From contig CM055280.1 of assembly GCA_029237695.1 (NCBI GenBank), positions 28,400,560 through 28,464,559 of the forward strand: DNA of 64,000 nucleotides, read 5' to 3'. The stretch comes from Conchocele bisecta. Lineage: Eukaryota; Mollusca; Bivalvia; Lucinida; Thyasiridae. A program made the translations under genes and the position numbers. Under the pieces are notes generated by a model that searched no databases, was not told the DNA's origin, and saw only the letters and a program-made list of their open reading frames with translations. Position 1 is the first letter of the stretch, and every line of letters begins with the position of its first letter. This document shows positions 1 through 10,994 of this stretch, piece by piece.

Positions 1-302
1 TAGTGTCAATACCCTGATATACCGCATTTTCGCGCTCTTGCTGTCTTCCACAGGTCCTGATAACAATTGTAGACGTCGCTGTCGTCGATCGACATCACCT
101 CATTACCAAAAATCTTTATCATGGTCTTCTTGACGATTGCGCGACCTAGGTTCTGAACGACGCTTCGGTCCGCGTCTGTCGACGTCAGTGAAATAGTGCA
201 ATCGAGGCGAACAGTCCCCGGCATAATGACGTCGCTAGCTCCGAGGTTGGGGAAGCGGACTAAGAGCTGCTGGTTCTGGTCGATCGTCGATGGTTTGTTC
301 AT
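1..302 (-). pseudogene. N-terminal part of a candidate major capsid protein, virus-like block copy 1
   Basis: The frame starts at the ATG whose complement is 300-302 (MNKPSTIDQ...) and reads leftwards. The open frame stops at 6-8, but similarity to the second copy at 54321-55060 continues to the window edge in another frame, so the stop reflects a frameshift and the gene continues outside the window. Shared short motifs with that copy are FPNLGA, PGTVRL, VVQNLGRAIVK and CYQDLWKTA. I believe this belongs to a large capsid-like family found in integrated dsDNA elements of cnidarians and molluscs, probably a double jelly-roll protein that forms the icosahedral shell. That assignment is from memory of the family and no structure was checked. 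It is divergent to the small genes starting at 454. Confidence 0.6.
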
Positions 303-453
303 AATAATGACGCTCTGTCTCACACCTTTCGCCCCAAGGGGCTCTCGCAGTCAGCGGTATGGATTGAGTTTGCGGCCATATTGACTTGAAGACATATTTA
401 AATACGCTATTAAACCCATATGGTTTTTTCTTTAATACATAATTATTACAAAA
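303..453. promoter_or_regulatory. Divergent intergenic spacer between capsid-like gene and small-gene cluster
   Basis: This 151-bp spacer separates the ATG of the minus-strand capsid-like gene from the ATG at 454 on the plus strand, so it must hold both promoters if the block was ever expressed. It includes an A+T-rich stretch with a TATA-like word (ATATTTAAATA at about 395-405) and a GC-rich palindrome (GCCCCAAGGGGC at about 332-343). No other signal is recognised. Confidence 0.35.
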
Positions 454-756
454 ATGTATGGTTACGATATTGGTATGGACGAAGTCGAACGAGACGATTT
501 CCGCGATGACATCGATGATGACATCGATGATGACATCGATGACGAAACGTCCTTCATAGTGAATCAACCTCAAATTCATGAATTGGAGGAAATAGGTGGC
601 GCTATCAACGCAATTAGTCTAAGGCAGGGATTGCTCGAGTCAGCTGTAGACGACTACTACAACAGTTTGGCAGAAAAAGGTGTGGTCCCATCTGTCGGTC
701 GCGACTACTCCAAGTTCGAATTGGATCTGCGTGGCAGGTTGCGACTAAAAGCATAA
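454..756 (+). CDS. Small acidic protein of the virus-like block, function unknown
   Basis: This is a 100-residue open frame. Residues about 14-31 are an aspartate/isoleucine run encoded by a 12-bp tandem repeat (GATGACATCGAT, about 505-545), so its length is probably variable. The rest looks helical and ends in an arginine-rich tail (RGRLRLKA). It lies 18 bp upstream of the next frame on the same strand, in a tightly packed cluster. I do not recognise the family. The position between the capsid-like gene and other structural candidates suggests a virion or assembly protein, which is inference only. The other block copy lacks this region, so conservation cannot be judged here. Confidence 0.5.
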   Translation: MYGYDIGMDEVERDDFRDDIDDDIDDDIDDETSFIVNQPQIHELEEIGGAINAISLRQGLLESAVDDYYNSLAEKGVVPSVGRDYSKFELDLRGRLRLKA

Positions 757-774
757 AATATCCCGATCATCAAC

Positions 775-1227
775 ATGAATACCGGAAAACCCCTATCGCT
801 GAACACCATTGCCGGAACCCGGGGTGGTGGCGAAATCATAAAGAACGAACTAGGATTCGTAGATTGGGCACGTGGTAAAACAATTATGCCGGCCCGCGCT
901 GTCAAGACCCTACAGTCTACCGACGAAATGATGGCAAAGACGGCCGCCGCGATAGAAACGATCGAGTTCAGCGAGCTGCCTCGAGTAGCCACCGACGCTA
1001 TTCGCACAATGGAGATCAACGAAGACTAATTACTCAATCTCGACCAAGGGTCGAAAGATGACCCACCGCTACCTCTTCGCGAACTCCTGGGACTCAATAA
1101 GGCTCTACAAAAGGTCCGGGGTGAACTGGTCCTTAACATCTCCAAACGCTCTGCGCTGGATGAACATATCGCGCTAGAAGAAAGAAAACTTGGGGAAGCC
1201 GGTGACTCTACCGAGCTCTCGGCATGA
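775..1227 (+). pseudogene. Small structural-block protein interrupted by one in-frame stop
   Basis: The ATG at 775 opens an 84-codon frame (MNTGKPLSLNTIAG...) closed by TAA at 1027-1029. The same frame then stays open for 65 more codons and ends at TGA 1225-1227, which overlaps the next ATG in an ATGA arrangement. The simplest reading is a single protein of about 150 residues broken by one nonsense change. Two separate genes are less likely, because the second half has no ATG near its beginning. The second half is charged and helical (LNKALQKVRGELVLN). I do not recognise the family. It sits 18 bp after the acidic gene and its last bases overlap the next gene, as in a compact viral cluster. 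Confidence 0.5.
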
Positions 1228-1514
1228 ATATATGGACCATAGTTCTAGTTATCACTGGTGGCGCGGGTGCTGGCGCGGGTGCAGCCGCCGCACCATCCGG
1301 CGGAGCAAAGGAGTGGGTAAAAAAACATCTAAAAGCCCTCGCCAATCTCCTGGCTAAATTAGCCGGAAAGGCGGCTGCCGCTCTGCCTGGGTTGAACGGA
1401 AGTGTCGTCTCCTACTTGTTATCTATATTATCAAAAACGGCCGGATGGCTCGCCAAAAAGACTTGGGCTTTAATCGTGGCGATCGCCGGTTTTCTACTGT
1501 CCGAAAGTTCCTAA
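1224..1514 (+). CDS. Small amphipathic/membrane-active candidate virion protein
   Basis: This 96-residue open frame begins with a hydrophobic segment (IWTIVLVITGG) followed by a Gly/Ala-rich linker. Then come a lysine-rich amphipathic helix (about residues 30-55, KEWVKKHLKALANLLAKLAG) and a second hydrophobic segment near the C-terminus (about 70-92, WALIVAIAGFLL). This resembles membrane-lytic minor capsid proteins of adenovirus-like viruses in general character, but I see no specific homology. The ITGG-A sequence near residue 10 fits the adenovirus-type maturation protease pattern (M/I/L)XGG-X. Its ATG overlaps the preceding stop, and its TAA (1512-1514) overlaps the stop of the convergent minus-strand gene (1511-1513). 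Confidence 0.55.
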   Translation: MNIWTIVLVITGGAGAGAGAAAAPSGGAKEWVKKHLKALANLLAKLAGKAAAALPGLNGSVVSYLLSILSKTAGWLAKKTWALIVAIAGFLLSESS

Positions 1515-2471
1515 AACCAAAACGCAAGTAGTCCGATCACCACGAGGGCGACGACGAGTCCTAATTTCTTATCCTCGTGGGTTGTACTTCCCGCTCCTGT
1601 TCCAATCCCATCGCGATTGGAAGAATTGGGGGAACTTGATGGTGTGCTTCGTGGTGGGGTGGGTGCTTGTGCGGGTGCAGCCGCTGTCTTGGGGGTGCGC
1701 TTGATGATACCCGTGTTCAGGTTCTCGTTGTAGCCGATTTTTTGATCGGCGGTGGCGATTACGATCTGATTATTGTAACCGTAAACCGGTCGTCTCGTAG
1801 TATCATATTGGTCGGCGCCAGATAAAGACCTGTTGCAAATTTATAGTTTACTGGGGTGCTGGCATTCTGCAAAACGTCTTGATACCGCCTGATCGCATCC
1901 TGGAGGTCCACCTTAGCTGAGATGGCGTCCTCGACATTTGCCAAGAACTGTTTTTGCGCATCAAACGCTGTCCCTTGTCCTATTATAGATCCCCCCGTCG
2001 TCTTCAGGTAGTGGAAGACCTAGTTCTCCGAGAACCGTCTTACGGTCGTAAGTGGTGGAACTGGGATCCCAGCCGGCGTCTTGAGGTAGTGGAATACCTA
2101 GTTCTTTGAGAATCCTCCTAATGGTGTAATACACATGAAAGTTGTAGACACTTCGGAGCATGACATTCTTGGATGTCAGATGGTCTTGATGTGAAACTAC
2201 TCATCCGGCTGTAGCGCACCATACAGCGAAATTTAGCTGGTTCTGCCAGAAGTTCATGTGGGAAAAATCCCAGCTTAGTACTACATCTTGATTAGTAGTC
2301 TTTGGAACTACATATTTCTCAAAAATATTAGGGAAATTGGTGGCAAAGCCACTTCCCGAATCTAACTTTTATAGTTGGGTGTACAAGGGGGTTAACAACG
2401 TCTTTTTGCGTGTATTTACCACCTACGTTGTAGTTTGCATTAGAATTAAAGCTAAATGCCTTCGTATCCAT
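1511..2471 (-). pseudogene. Membrane-anchored structural-block protein, copy 1 (decayed)
   Basis: The gene starts at the ATG complementary to 2469-2471 (MDTKAFSFNSNANY...) and ends at TAG complementary to 1511-1513. It aligns with the plus-strand gene at 48840-49749: both share MDT-AF-FNS-A at the start, FWQNQLNFAVWCATAG in the middle and YTIRRILKE further on. Copy 1 has at least one frameshift near 2360, an in-frame TGA near 2201-2203 and further shifts around 1945-1990. The C-terminal end (about 1515-1575) encodes a hydrophobic stretch (LGLVVALVVIGLLAFWF) that looks like a transmembrane anchor, preceded by a short Gly/Ser linker. I do not know its function; it recurs next to capsid-like genes, which suggests a virion protein. 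Its start lies at the edge of the L1-like insertion. Confidence 0.6.
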
Positions 2472-2473
2472 TG

Positions 2474-2485
2474 AAAGATATTATT
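2474..2485. repeat. Target-site duplication, left copy
   Basis: AAAGATATTATT occurs here, directly before the poly(T) run that is the 3-prime tail of the antisense LINE. It occurs again perfectly at 10983-10994, directly before the ATG at 10995. A 12-bp exact match at both edges is what target-primed reverse transcription leaves. Confidence 0.85.
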
Positions 2486-2507
2486 TCTTTTTTTTTTTTT
2501 TTTTTTA

Positions 2508-2976
2508 ATTAATATTTTTTATTATTTTTAAATACAAATATGTACATACAATACAACACATGTATTATTAACTAACACACTGTGACTAAAGTCGCTATGA
2601 AATGATTGCACATGCACTCATTGTACTTGAAAATAAGTTTTTAGAGAAAGAGAAGACAAAAAGAATATAGAAAAGCATAGATGGTAAAGTACAATAAGGA
2701 AGAAGGAAGAGTATCGAAAAGTATAAAATATGTCCCCTTTTGTTCACATCCGCTTGAATTGAGTTTTTTTTTTTTAATATATATATTCGTTTACTTTTGT
2801 GTGGTTAGTGTGATTGAACCTTCCCTACTATGCCCAAAAAACATACCTATGTTTGAAAAACATCCCATTTAATGTTGTGTTGCTCAAGTTTGTCTTTTTT
2901 AGTAGCTATTAACTCTTCTAAATTTATCCTATATTTTAAGTAGTTTATAAACGGTTCGAAAGCAATTTCCCGGTTT
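2508..2976 (-). other. LINE 3-prime untranslated region
   Basis: A+T-rich sequence between the ORF2 stop and the poly(A) tail of the antisense LINE. I see no gene here; the short open frame at 2681 on the plus strand is low-complexity. Confidence 0.6.
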
Positions 2977-5900
2977 TCATATTTTACATTTAACAATAAA
3001 GTATTTGGCTAATATGAGTATAAAATTAAATTGTTGTGCCTTGTGTGTACTTTCATTTATTCCTAAAGAAAAAATACTTTGGAAATTTACAGCGTAAGTA
3101 AAACCTTTTTCATTCAAATAGGTACGTAACTGTGACCACATATGTTGTATATGAGTACATTCCCAAAACAAATGTTTTATAGTTTCTACATACATAGAGC
3201 AACTACTATTAATTAGGTTACATCGAAAGAGTAATTTATTTGTTCCATTCATTCGCATAAGGTATTTATATTGAAAATTCCGCAATGTGGAATCTATAGT
3301 ACAATTAAAGGTTGACATGTAAATATGTTTCCAGTTTAAGTTGGCTTCCGGAAATTCAGCTATCCATTTTTTTTCAGACATTTTTTCTTCAGTGATTTTT
3401 TTTTCTGTTTGTATTGTATAAAGTAATTTGATTAACGTATTTGCTTTTTTGTACCCTTGATTTCAGTGTTTCAGACAGTTGTATTATGTTTATTTGTTCT
3501 GTTTTTATTGTTTCTTTCCATATTGGATTTATACTATTTAATATACATTGATATTTCATAAAATCATCATTTCTTATGCTGAATAACTCTACAATATCAC
3601 CGAATGTCAGAAAAGTTTTTGTTCTATAATCGTATAATTGTTCGATGTACTTGATACCCTTATCAAACCAGTGTCTATGAAACAATAGTTTTATTTTGAT
3701 GTTTTATATTAGAGTTGTTCCAAATTATTTCTTTTGATACTGTATCTGTTTGAGAAGAATAGTTTATACTTGCCCAAGATTTCAAAACATTGTTCAGGAA
3801 TTTATTTTTCACTATGTTTTGTATGTCTTCCGGTTTCAAGTTACATTCGAAAATAAAAGTCCCGCCATATTTTTCAAGTATTTTTTCGTAAATTTGCTTT
3901 CCATTTCCCTATGTTAGTAGTATCGCATATTCTTTTTACCCATGAAGCTCTTATTGAAGTAATAAAACTATCGATGTCTAACATTTTTAGTCCCCCTTTT
4001 TCGTAAGCTTGAATAATTGTATTTCTTTTTACTTTATCAGGCTTGTTATCCCATAAAAATTGAAATAACTTGGTTCTTACACGTTTTATCATATGTTCTG
4101 GTGGATCATGTAAAACTGTCAATGGGTATATTAATTTTGGGGCAGCAAATGTTTTTATTACCGTGATTTTTCCGAGTAAGCTGAGCTTTCTGTGTTTCCA
4201 TTTGTCTAGGCACTGTTCAAATTCTAAGATTTTTGGAAAAAAAAATTATATGGTCATGGGTATTAATATTATCATTTAGGAATGTGATGCCTAATGTTTT
4301 CGCGCTGTGTGAGGTCCAAGTAAATTGTTTGTTGGGGCAAAATGTGGTTTCTGTATGTTTAAGAGCACCTATTTTCATTACTGTTGATTTTTTAATGTTA
4401 AGTTTTAGGCCAGAAATCATACTGAATTCGTCTATTATGTATATTAACTTTTCGAAGGATTTTTTGAGAGCCGTCTGTCATAAAGGTTGCATCGTCAGCA
4501 AACATTGTGTTCTTTAGTTCTACATCATACATTTTGACTCCGGTTATATCTGCTTCATTTATGATAGATTGTGATAATATTTCAATGGCCATAATAAAAA
4601 GATACGGTGATAACGTACAGCCTTGACGCACACCTCTTGTATTGAAAAGAATTCTGATAAGTATCCGTTATTTGTTTACACAACTTTTTGCATCAGAGTA
4701 AAATAGTTTGATCCAATTAAGTATATCATTACCAAAATTAAAATAGTCCAATGTTTTCAAAAGGTATGTATGTTCAACAGTATCAAATGCTTTTTCGAAG
4801 TCTGCGAAAAAAAAGAGACCTGGGCATCATTTTCGTTAAGATGATCAATTGCTTCGTAAAGAGTTCTAATGTTTTCGCCAATATATCTTCCCTTAAGAAA
4901 TCCAGTTTGTGAATAATCTATTATTGATGGTAGAACTTTTTTAATTCTATTTGCAATCGTCTTAGATGCTATTTTATAATCTACATTAAGCAATGATATG
5001 GGTCTCCAATTTGTTAATTTTGATAAGTCGCCCTTTTTCGGTAGTATGTTATTATTCCTTGTTTTTGCATTTCGCTTAGCGACCCGTTTGTTAATGAATA
5101 GTTGAAAGATTCTATATAATACTTTTTTATATCATTCCAGAATATTTTAAAAAAATTCTACTGTTAGTCCATCGGAGCCTGGGCTTTTATTATTATCATT
5201 TTCTTTTAGAGCAGTGCTACATTCATATTCGGAAAGATTACCTTCGCATAGCTGTTTGTTTTCTTCAGATAATTTATTCTGATCGTTGTTTGTAAAAAAA
5301 TTGTGATTACTATTCTGAACATCTTTTTTGCTATATAGCTTTTTATAGTATTCGCTTTGCTCGTGTAATATATCTTCATTTTTGTGACATTTTTTCCATT
5401 TACATTTAATCGGACTATAGTTTTGTTCTCCGCTCGTTTCCTTTCTAAATTTGCAAAATATTTTGTATTTTTTTCATTACCCTCTATATATTCTGCTTTT
5501 GATCGTATGATACTTCCTCTTACTTTCTTTTCATGGATGTCTAGACTTTGTTTTTTAGATTGTAATTCTAATAAAGTGGTGTCCGATATATTGTTTGCGT
5601 ATTCTGTTTCCAGTTGATCTATTTCTTCTATGAGTTTTCTTTCTAACTTTAAATTTATTTTATTTTCTTTCGATGCAAATTTTATTGTTTCATTTCTTAT
5701 CGTTCCTTTATAATTTCCCACAATGTGTTAGGATTTGCGTCATTGTTAATATCGGCAATAGCTGTTATATTATCTCTAATTAGTTGTTGGTAATCCGGTT
5801 TTAATAGCAGACTATTATTATTTTAAAGTAGCCAGGTCCCGTTCATTACAATGCGTTAGTAATTTTATATATATAATCGAATGGTCTGATTTAATTCCTG

Positions 5901-6574
5901 TAGTGATTTTGCTTTTTGTTATTCTATTTATTATATTCTCCGATATTAGAATAAAGTCCAATCGACAGAATATTGGTGGTTTAGTATTAGAGTGCCATGT
6001 GAATTTTTTTAGTATTAGGGTTAAGGATTCTCCAGATATCATGTAGATTAAATTTGTTCATAATCGACACTATTTTTTCTCTTGTTTTTTTGTTAGCATC
6101 ATGTCTACCATTTTTTTCTTTATCAAGGTCGGGATCTAAAATAATATTGAAGTCCCCTCCTATTATTAGCGTATCCTGTTCTACAGATTCTAAATATGTC
6201 TCGAAATTTTGATAAAATTGAAAACTATTTTCATTTGGCCCATATATGTTAATTAATGTGTATTCTTTGTCGGATATGCTGATTTTAAGAGTTTGAATTC
6301 TACCAGTTACAATGTTTTCATAATATACAGTTTCATGGTCCAAACCTGGTTTTATTAGAATACATATACCTTCCTTATTACTGAATTCCCCACTAAAAAA
6401 AGCGTCTCCAAACCCCATTCACTTTCCCACTGTGTTTTGTCATGTATAGTGAAGTGTGCTTCTTGGATGAAGCATATGTCATAATCAATTTTCTTTTATC
6501 CATTCGAAAAGTTGTAGTCGCTTGACTTTTGACCCCATACCCTTTACATTGAAGCTTCCTATTTTTAAGTCCAT
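2977..6574 (-). pseudogene. LINE ORF2: endonuclease and reverse transcriptase, broken by frameshifts
   Basis: ORF2 starts at the ATG complementary to 6572-6574 (MDLKIGSFNVKGMGSK...). The apurinic-like endonuclease domain spans about 5820-6574, with LINIYGPNE and IIGGDFNIILD visible. The reverse transcriptase follows: SQTGFLKGRYIGENIR (about 4850-4920), RQGCTLSPYLF and the catalytic FADD (about 4500-4630). The C-terminal part (2977-3381) keeps a Cys/His pattern (CSMYVETIKHLFWEC) typical of LINE zinc-knuckle tails. The frame is broken at least eight times. The product would nick target DNA and copy LINE RNA at the break. Length (about 1,200 codons) matches L1-type ORF2. Confidence 0.85.
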
Positions 6575-9529
6575 ATTATTCTATCAATATTAACGTGTAT
6601 TTAATCAATCACACTACTCACTGACATATAGTTCATCAACGATTCATCAGCCGTGAACAGAAGGAGACAGATAAGAGGGGAATGTGAGAGTTGCATCAGT
6701 GGAAAATTTTGAACAAGAGTCACCGAATCATCAACTATGAATTATACGTGGCCCTGCCGTTGTGAAAGGAAACCTATTTTATTTGCCGTCATAAAGATTA
6801 CATTTGCATTCACATTATTATGTAGATACATGAATAATTATATTTTGCTATTAATTTTAGGTTGTGTTCGATTAGCGCAGAGCCCGACCAACCAGCGCGA
6901 GTACGCCGGCTAATCTGGAGCTACTCTCGTCGTTCATAACATGCGAGTTTCCTTCCAAAACAAAAAACAAAACCGACATACTATGTTAAACAATTAGTTA
7001 GAAACAATGCTAGTTTACATGTTATAACACATATGGCACAACTCTTGATAATTTTCACGACCTGTACAATAGCCATAATAGTGTATACATTGTGCATAGT
7101 AATATTGTAAACGTTGATGAATTGCATATGTTGTTTTTTTTCATATTTCAATTATTTTCCGTTAGAGATTATAACCTTTTTTCTGAATAGTCGGGAGCGC
7201 CCCCGAATCACATCACTGAGACGATTCTGAGGCGCTTCCAGCTCGCCACCCACAACAGAACAACGAAAATCCACTCAAATTACACACTTTATCTGGAGCT
7301 CCGGTATAGAAAACACTGTATATATGTTGCGTGTGGATATTCGTCAAAAAACAACAAAAAACAACATAATATTCCGATTTACAAATTTCATGATGCACAA
7401 TCCACATACAATAGTTTTGGAGCTAAACATTCAACGGGTATGTGTAAGTCCATGTTAGATGTGAAGATGTATATTACACATTATTGCATATTGTGCTTTC
7501 AAGTAAATGCAGCTAAATACCCGTAATTTGCTGGCATGCTATTGTTTATCACTATTATGCATTACTAGTTTACAAAATACATGTATACACACCAACATAT
7601 ATGTTAGCATACCAACGTGCAGTTCCCAAGCCAGATTGTATCAATCTCAGTCTCATTTAGACTGAGAAAGATACCATGGAATGGGTTGCGAAGAGTGTAA
7701 TATGTCAACACCCAGCGTAAGTCCCACCCTCACACTCGAAAGAGATAGCGAAATCGTGTGAGAATTCATTTTCAAATAAACATTGATTTGTATATTATAA
7801 ATGTTTATAATCGTACTATTTGTTGACATATCTGCTGTAAGTGGATACGAGATGTGTATACATGTGTATGTTGTATTGGTCACTCGCCGTGGTCAAACCT
7901 ATATATATTCTGTTTTCATATTATGAACATTGGGAGTGTATAGAGACGGTTAATATTTTTGATCATAACACACTAGTGTACTAACTATGCAAATTAGGTA
8001 AATAAAACAACAAATGAGGTCACAATAATATTCATATTTTGAAAGGAAGACAATGATACCAGCTATTGTAAAACAAAAATCATTAAATCTGAATTTTGGG
8101 AGTTGCGATGGAAATAAAAGGACGAGAAAAAATTATCATGGATAATCATATTTACCACAAAAAATAAAAATGAAACTAATTGAAAATTTGATGAAAAAAT
8201 ATATTTTCCCATTTAAACATTAACCCTTTCACCCCAAATGAATGGAATGAACTGAAACATGTTACCGTTGCAGCCAATCCCATTTTTGCAAGAAAAAAAA
8301 ACTTCCTGACCAGTCTATTTATAAAAAAGAGGGAGTTTCCGCCATACAAACACGAAAAACCACTCGCATAAAGTGCAGATCCTGATGATATTGAGAAATG
8401 GCAATAATGTATTGATCACTTTAGTTAGGTGTGTTGCGGAAGTATATTTGCTTTAATTACATACAAATTATCTAGAATTACACTGGTATACGGGAGACAA
8501 CTCCATGTGGCCTCAACAGATTGACTGACACTATACACTGACGACATACATACACCTGTTCCAGAACCACATTGGTTTATGGAGGGGACAACTCAGTGTG
8601 GCCTCAACAGATTGACTGACAATATACACTGCACATACATACACCTGTTCCAGAACCACATTGGTTTATGGAGAGGACAACTCAATGTGGCCATCACCGG
8701 CAAATAATCAATAATAATGTATTTTGATAATATTAGCGAATCATCATGGTAATGCATGTATAATATCCACAGCTGATAAGTAACATCATGGACATGTGTT
8801 GCAATCGAGACTGCTCGGCTGGGAGAACTATGGAGAGTAAACTTTATTGCATGTGTAACCAGTATAGCAGTATGGACTACTATATATAAACCTCGCGTAT
8901 GGTGATTGCGGCTATTTTAATTAACTTATCAACCGGTAGTTTTACAACCGTTTTGTTCTATCAGCCGACCAACTAGACCACCACACATAAACTGTGATCC
9001 TCTATTCAATGCTTTCTCTGAGTATCGCGTGTGTAGTGTGATAGAACATGCGAGACTGAGCCGCAACCAGTATTTTCACATTTGTAGGCTCCTTTTCACA
9101 TGTTCGGTCCTACTATAATTACGGTTCACTCGATAGTAATAGTTATCATGTTCACGATTGGCCTGACTAACTTTGTATTGACCAGTGGCCGAACTTTGAG
9201 GAAAAACGTCTTACGACCAATACAATAGCAGTAACCATTTTCATCGTGCCACTCTACACCGTCAATTTTGATATCAGATGTTATGTATACTGCTGTTACA
9301 TATTTAATATTTCTATATATCGGTATGTACTACTCACTGAGAGTGTGTAACACAAGTACTCAATCACATCACTGCCCACAAGACATGACAATAGCCTTAG
9401 TTGCACGGACAGTATAATTAGGCACATATTCATGTGATGCAAGTGTTAGATACAAAGTTATAGTGCACAAAAAAGCTACTGCCATGTCATGAGTGCAGCC
9501 AAAAGGCAAAAAAAGCGTTTATATTAGTT
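6575..9529. other. Long spacer between LINE ORF1 and ORF2, probably later insertions
   Basis: No coding region is recognised in these 2.95 kb. The stretch contains A+T-rich sequence, a short hairpin (CTCAGTCT/AGACTGAG near 7647-7667) and a minisatellite at 8490-8692. A roughly 50-bp segment near 7965-8010 resembles 35555-35615 (ACACTAGTGTA, GTGCAAAT/ATGCAAAT, AATAAAACA). L1-like elements normally have a very short inter-ORF spacer, so I infer one or more nested insertions, but I could not find matching duplications at its edges. Confidence 0.5.
8490..8692. repeat. Minisatellite, about 92-bp unit, 2.3 copies
   Basis: Two full units and a partial one carry CTGTTCCAGAACCACATTGG and TCAACAGATTGACTGACA in the same order. 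The units differ by a few substitutions and a short indel. Confidence 0.75.
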
Positions 9530-10605
9530 TTATCTCGGCAGCCAGTCACCATATTCACTGTGTTTTATTTGTACGATTCTACCATTGGCCCGAAGTTTTA
9601 TGTATAGTTGCCCATCCCTACTCCAGGCAGATTCTGTCTCTCTGCTCTCGCGAGCTTCCTTCAACACCTTAGCCTTCAACTGCGTCAAGTCCTCCTGTAT
9701 ATTAAATTCCCTGCCCTTCAATTTAGTTTTTTTGTCTTTCAGCGATCTAATTTTGGTGTTACGCGATACGAATTTGATAATGATTGGTCGGGGTACTTGA
9801 TTTCTTAGAACCCCAATCCGATGCGCGATGTCAATGTCTCGTTCTTCCACTGTCATTCCCATTGAGTCTTTCAAAATTGTGACAGCCAACTTGGTAGTTT
9901 GGTCTGCGTTCTCCTTTTCTCCTTCCTTTTCCAGTGGCATCCAGGTCCATTCAGCCTTACACTGTTTCGTCTCGTATATTGTTCCAACTCATCGGTTGTT
10001 CTATGTTGTGGTTTCTTGTTCCTTCAATTTCGTTTCGTAGCTTGTTTATCATTTCATCTTTCTCGTTTATACTGCTTTTCAGTGATTTGATGTTTTTCGT
10101 CATTGTTTCTGTTTCGATCTTGCTGGTGTGTAGTTCTCCTTCTACTATGTCGATTCTATGCGAGACCGATCGGTAAACGTCGTCTTTTATTTTGTGGCTA
10201 TACTGTCTATCTTGTGTTCAACTATTCTTTTTATAACTGCTTCTAGTTCATCTTTTGATATCATATTATCAATTTTATCACTGAGTTTCTTCATTTGTTC
10301 GTGAATTGCATGTATTGTTTTTTGACTTTCTCCTCCAAACTTCTTTTCGAAACTGTGTATGTCTAATGTCGCCTCTGTTTCATGCTGTTCGGATTTCTGT
10401 GGTCGTTTTTTCTTTTTTTCTTTGGTTTCGTACCTTGATATTTCAGCTTTATACTTTCATCTTCTTCCTTTGCTTCTAAATTAAAGCTGTGTTCCCCAAT
10501 GTCACTCGCACTAGACAAGTCATTTCGCTTACGTTTTTTATCCGATTCATCCCCCGTTTTCCCCTTGTCGGTTTCGATTGTCGCTTTGTCCGCTGCTCTG
10601 TTCAT
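9530..10605 (-). pseudogene. LINE ORF1, nucleic-acid-binding protein with coiled coil
   Basis: The frame starts at the ATG near 10605 (MNRAADKATIETDKGK...), which opens a lysine-rich, low-complexity N-terminus with basic clusters such as KPKKKRKN. A coiled-coil-like middle part is broken by frameshifts (about 9940-10360). The C-terminal part (9530-9940) has the L1 ORF1p look: DIDIAHRIGV, RPIIIKFVSRNTK and FNIQEDLTQ, matching the RRM/C-terminal domain region that binds LINE RNA. The protein would package LINE RNA as a trimer. It lies upstream of ORF2 on the same strand, as expected. Confidence 0.75.
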
Positions 10606-10982
10606 CGTGTCAGTTTGGGTATTTACTTAGATTGTATAATAGTTTTTTCCGATTCGGTGACCCTCGTTTACCAACTGTTCATTTTTACATTGTGGTCCGT
10701 AACTTTTTGTTGTTGAGTATACTTTTAAAAAATTTCAACGTGACCCATTCTTGTTTTCAAGCATCAGACAAGTGGGTGGGGTATGGTACACAGAAAATTA
10801 CAAAATTACTGTCTAAATCAGGTTATCGGTGGTTGCAATGTTAGTGATATTGAAGATGCATTACTCACTGATAACATCCATTTCAATCCGTTCAAAACAC
10901 ACTTAAATTGATAATAAATCCATTGTTTTCATCGAGACACTATTTTGATTCAACTCTACATTAGACCGGAAGTCGTTAAAAA
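10606..10982 (-). other. LINE 5-prime untranslated region
   Basis: Sequence between the ORF1 start and the right-hand target-site duplication. Because the duplication directly follows, this copy seems to be full length or close to it. No promoter motif is recognised. Confidence 0.5.
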
Positions 10983-10994
10983 AAAGATATTATT
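10983..10994. repeat. Target-site duplication, right copy
   Basis: AAAGATATTATT, identical to 2474-2485. It abuts the ATG at 10995, so the LINE entered within a few bases of a viral start codon. Confidence 0.85.

Larger units (their letters stand above)
2486..10982 (-). mobile_element. L1-like non-LTR retrotransposon inserted in the virus-like block
   Basis: The element lies antisense. Its poly(A) tail appears as the T run at about 2488-2507, ORF2 occupies about 2977-6574, ORF1 about 9530-10605, and its 5-prime UTR about 10606-10982. A 12-bp target-site duplication flanks it. The ORF order (nucleic-acid-binding ORF1, then endonuclease-reverse transcriptase ORF2) and sequence style fit the L1/Tx1 group. 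The 2.95-kb spacer between ORF1 and ORF2 is far longer than usual, so other DNA probably inserted there later. Many frameshifts show that this copy is dead. Confidence 0.8.
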
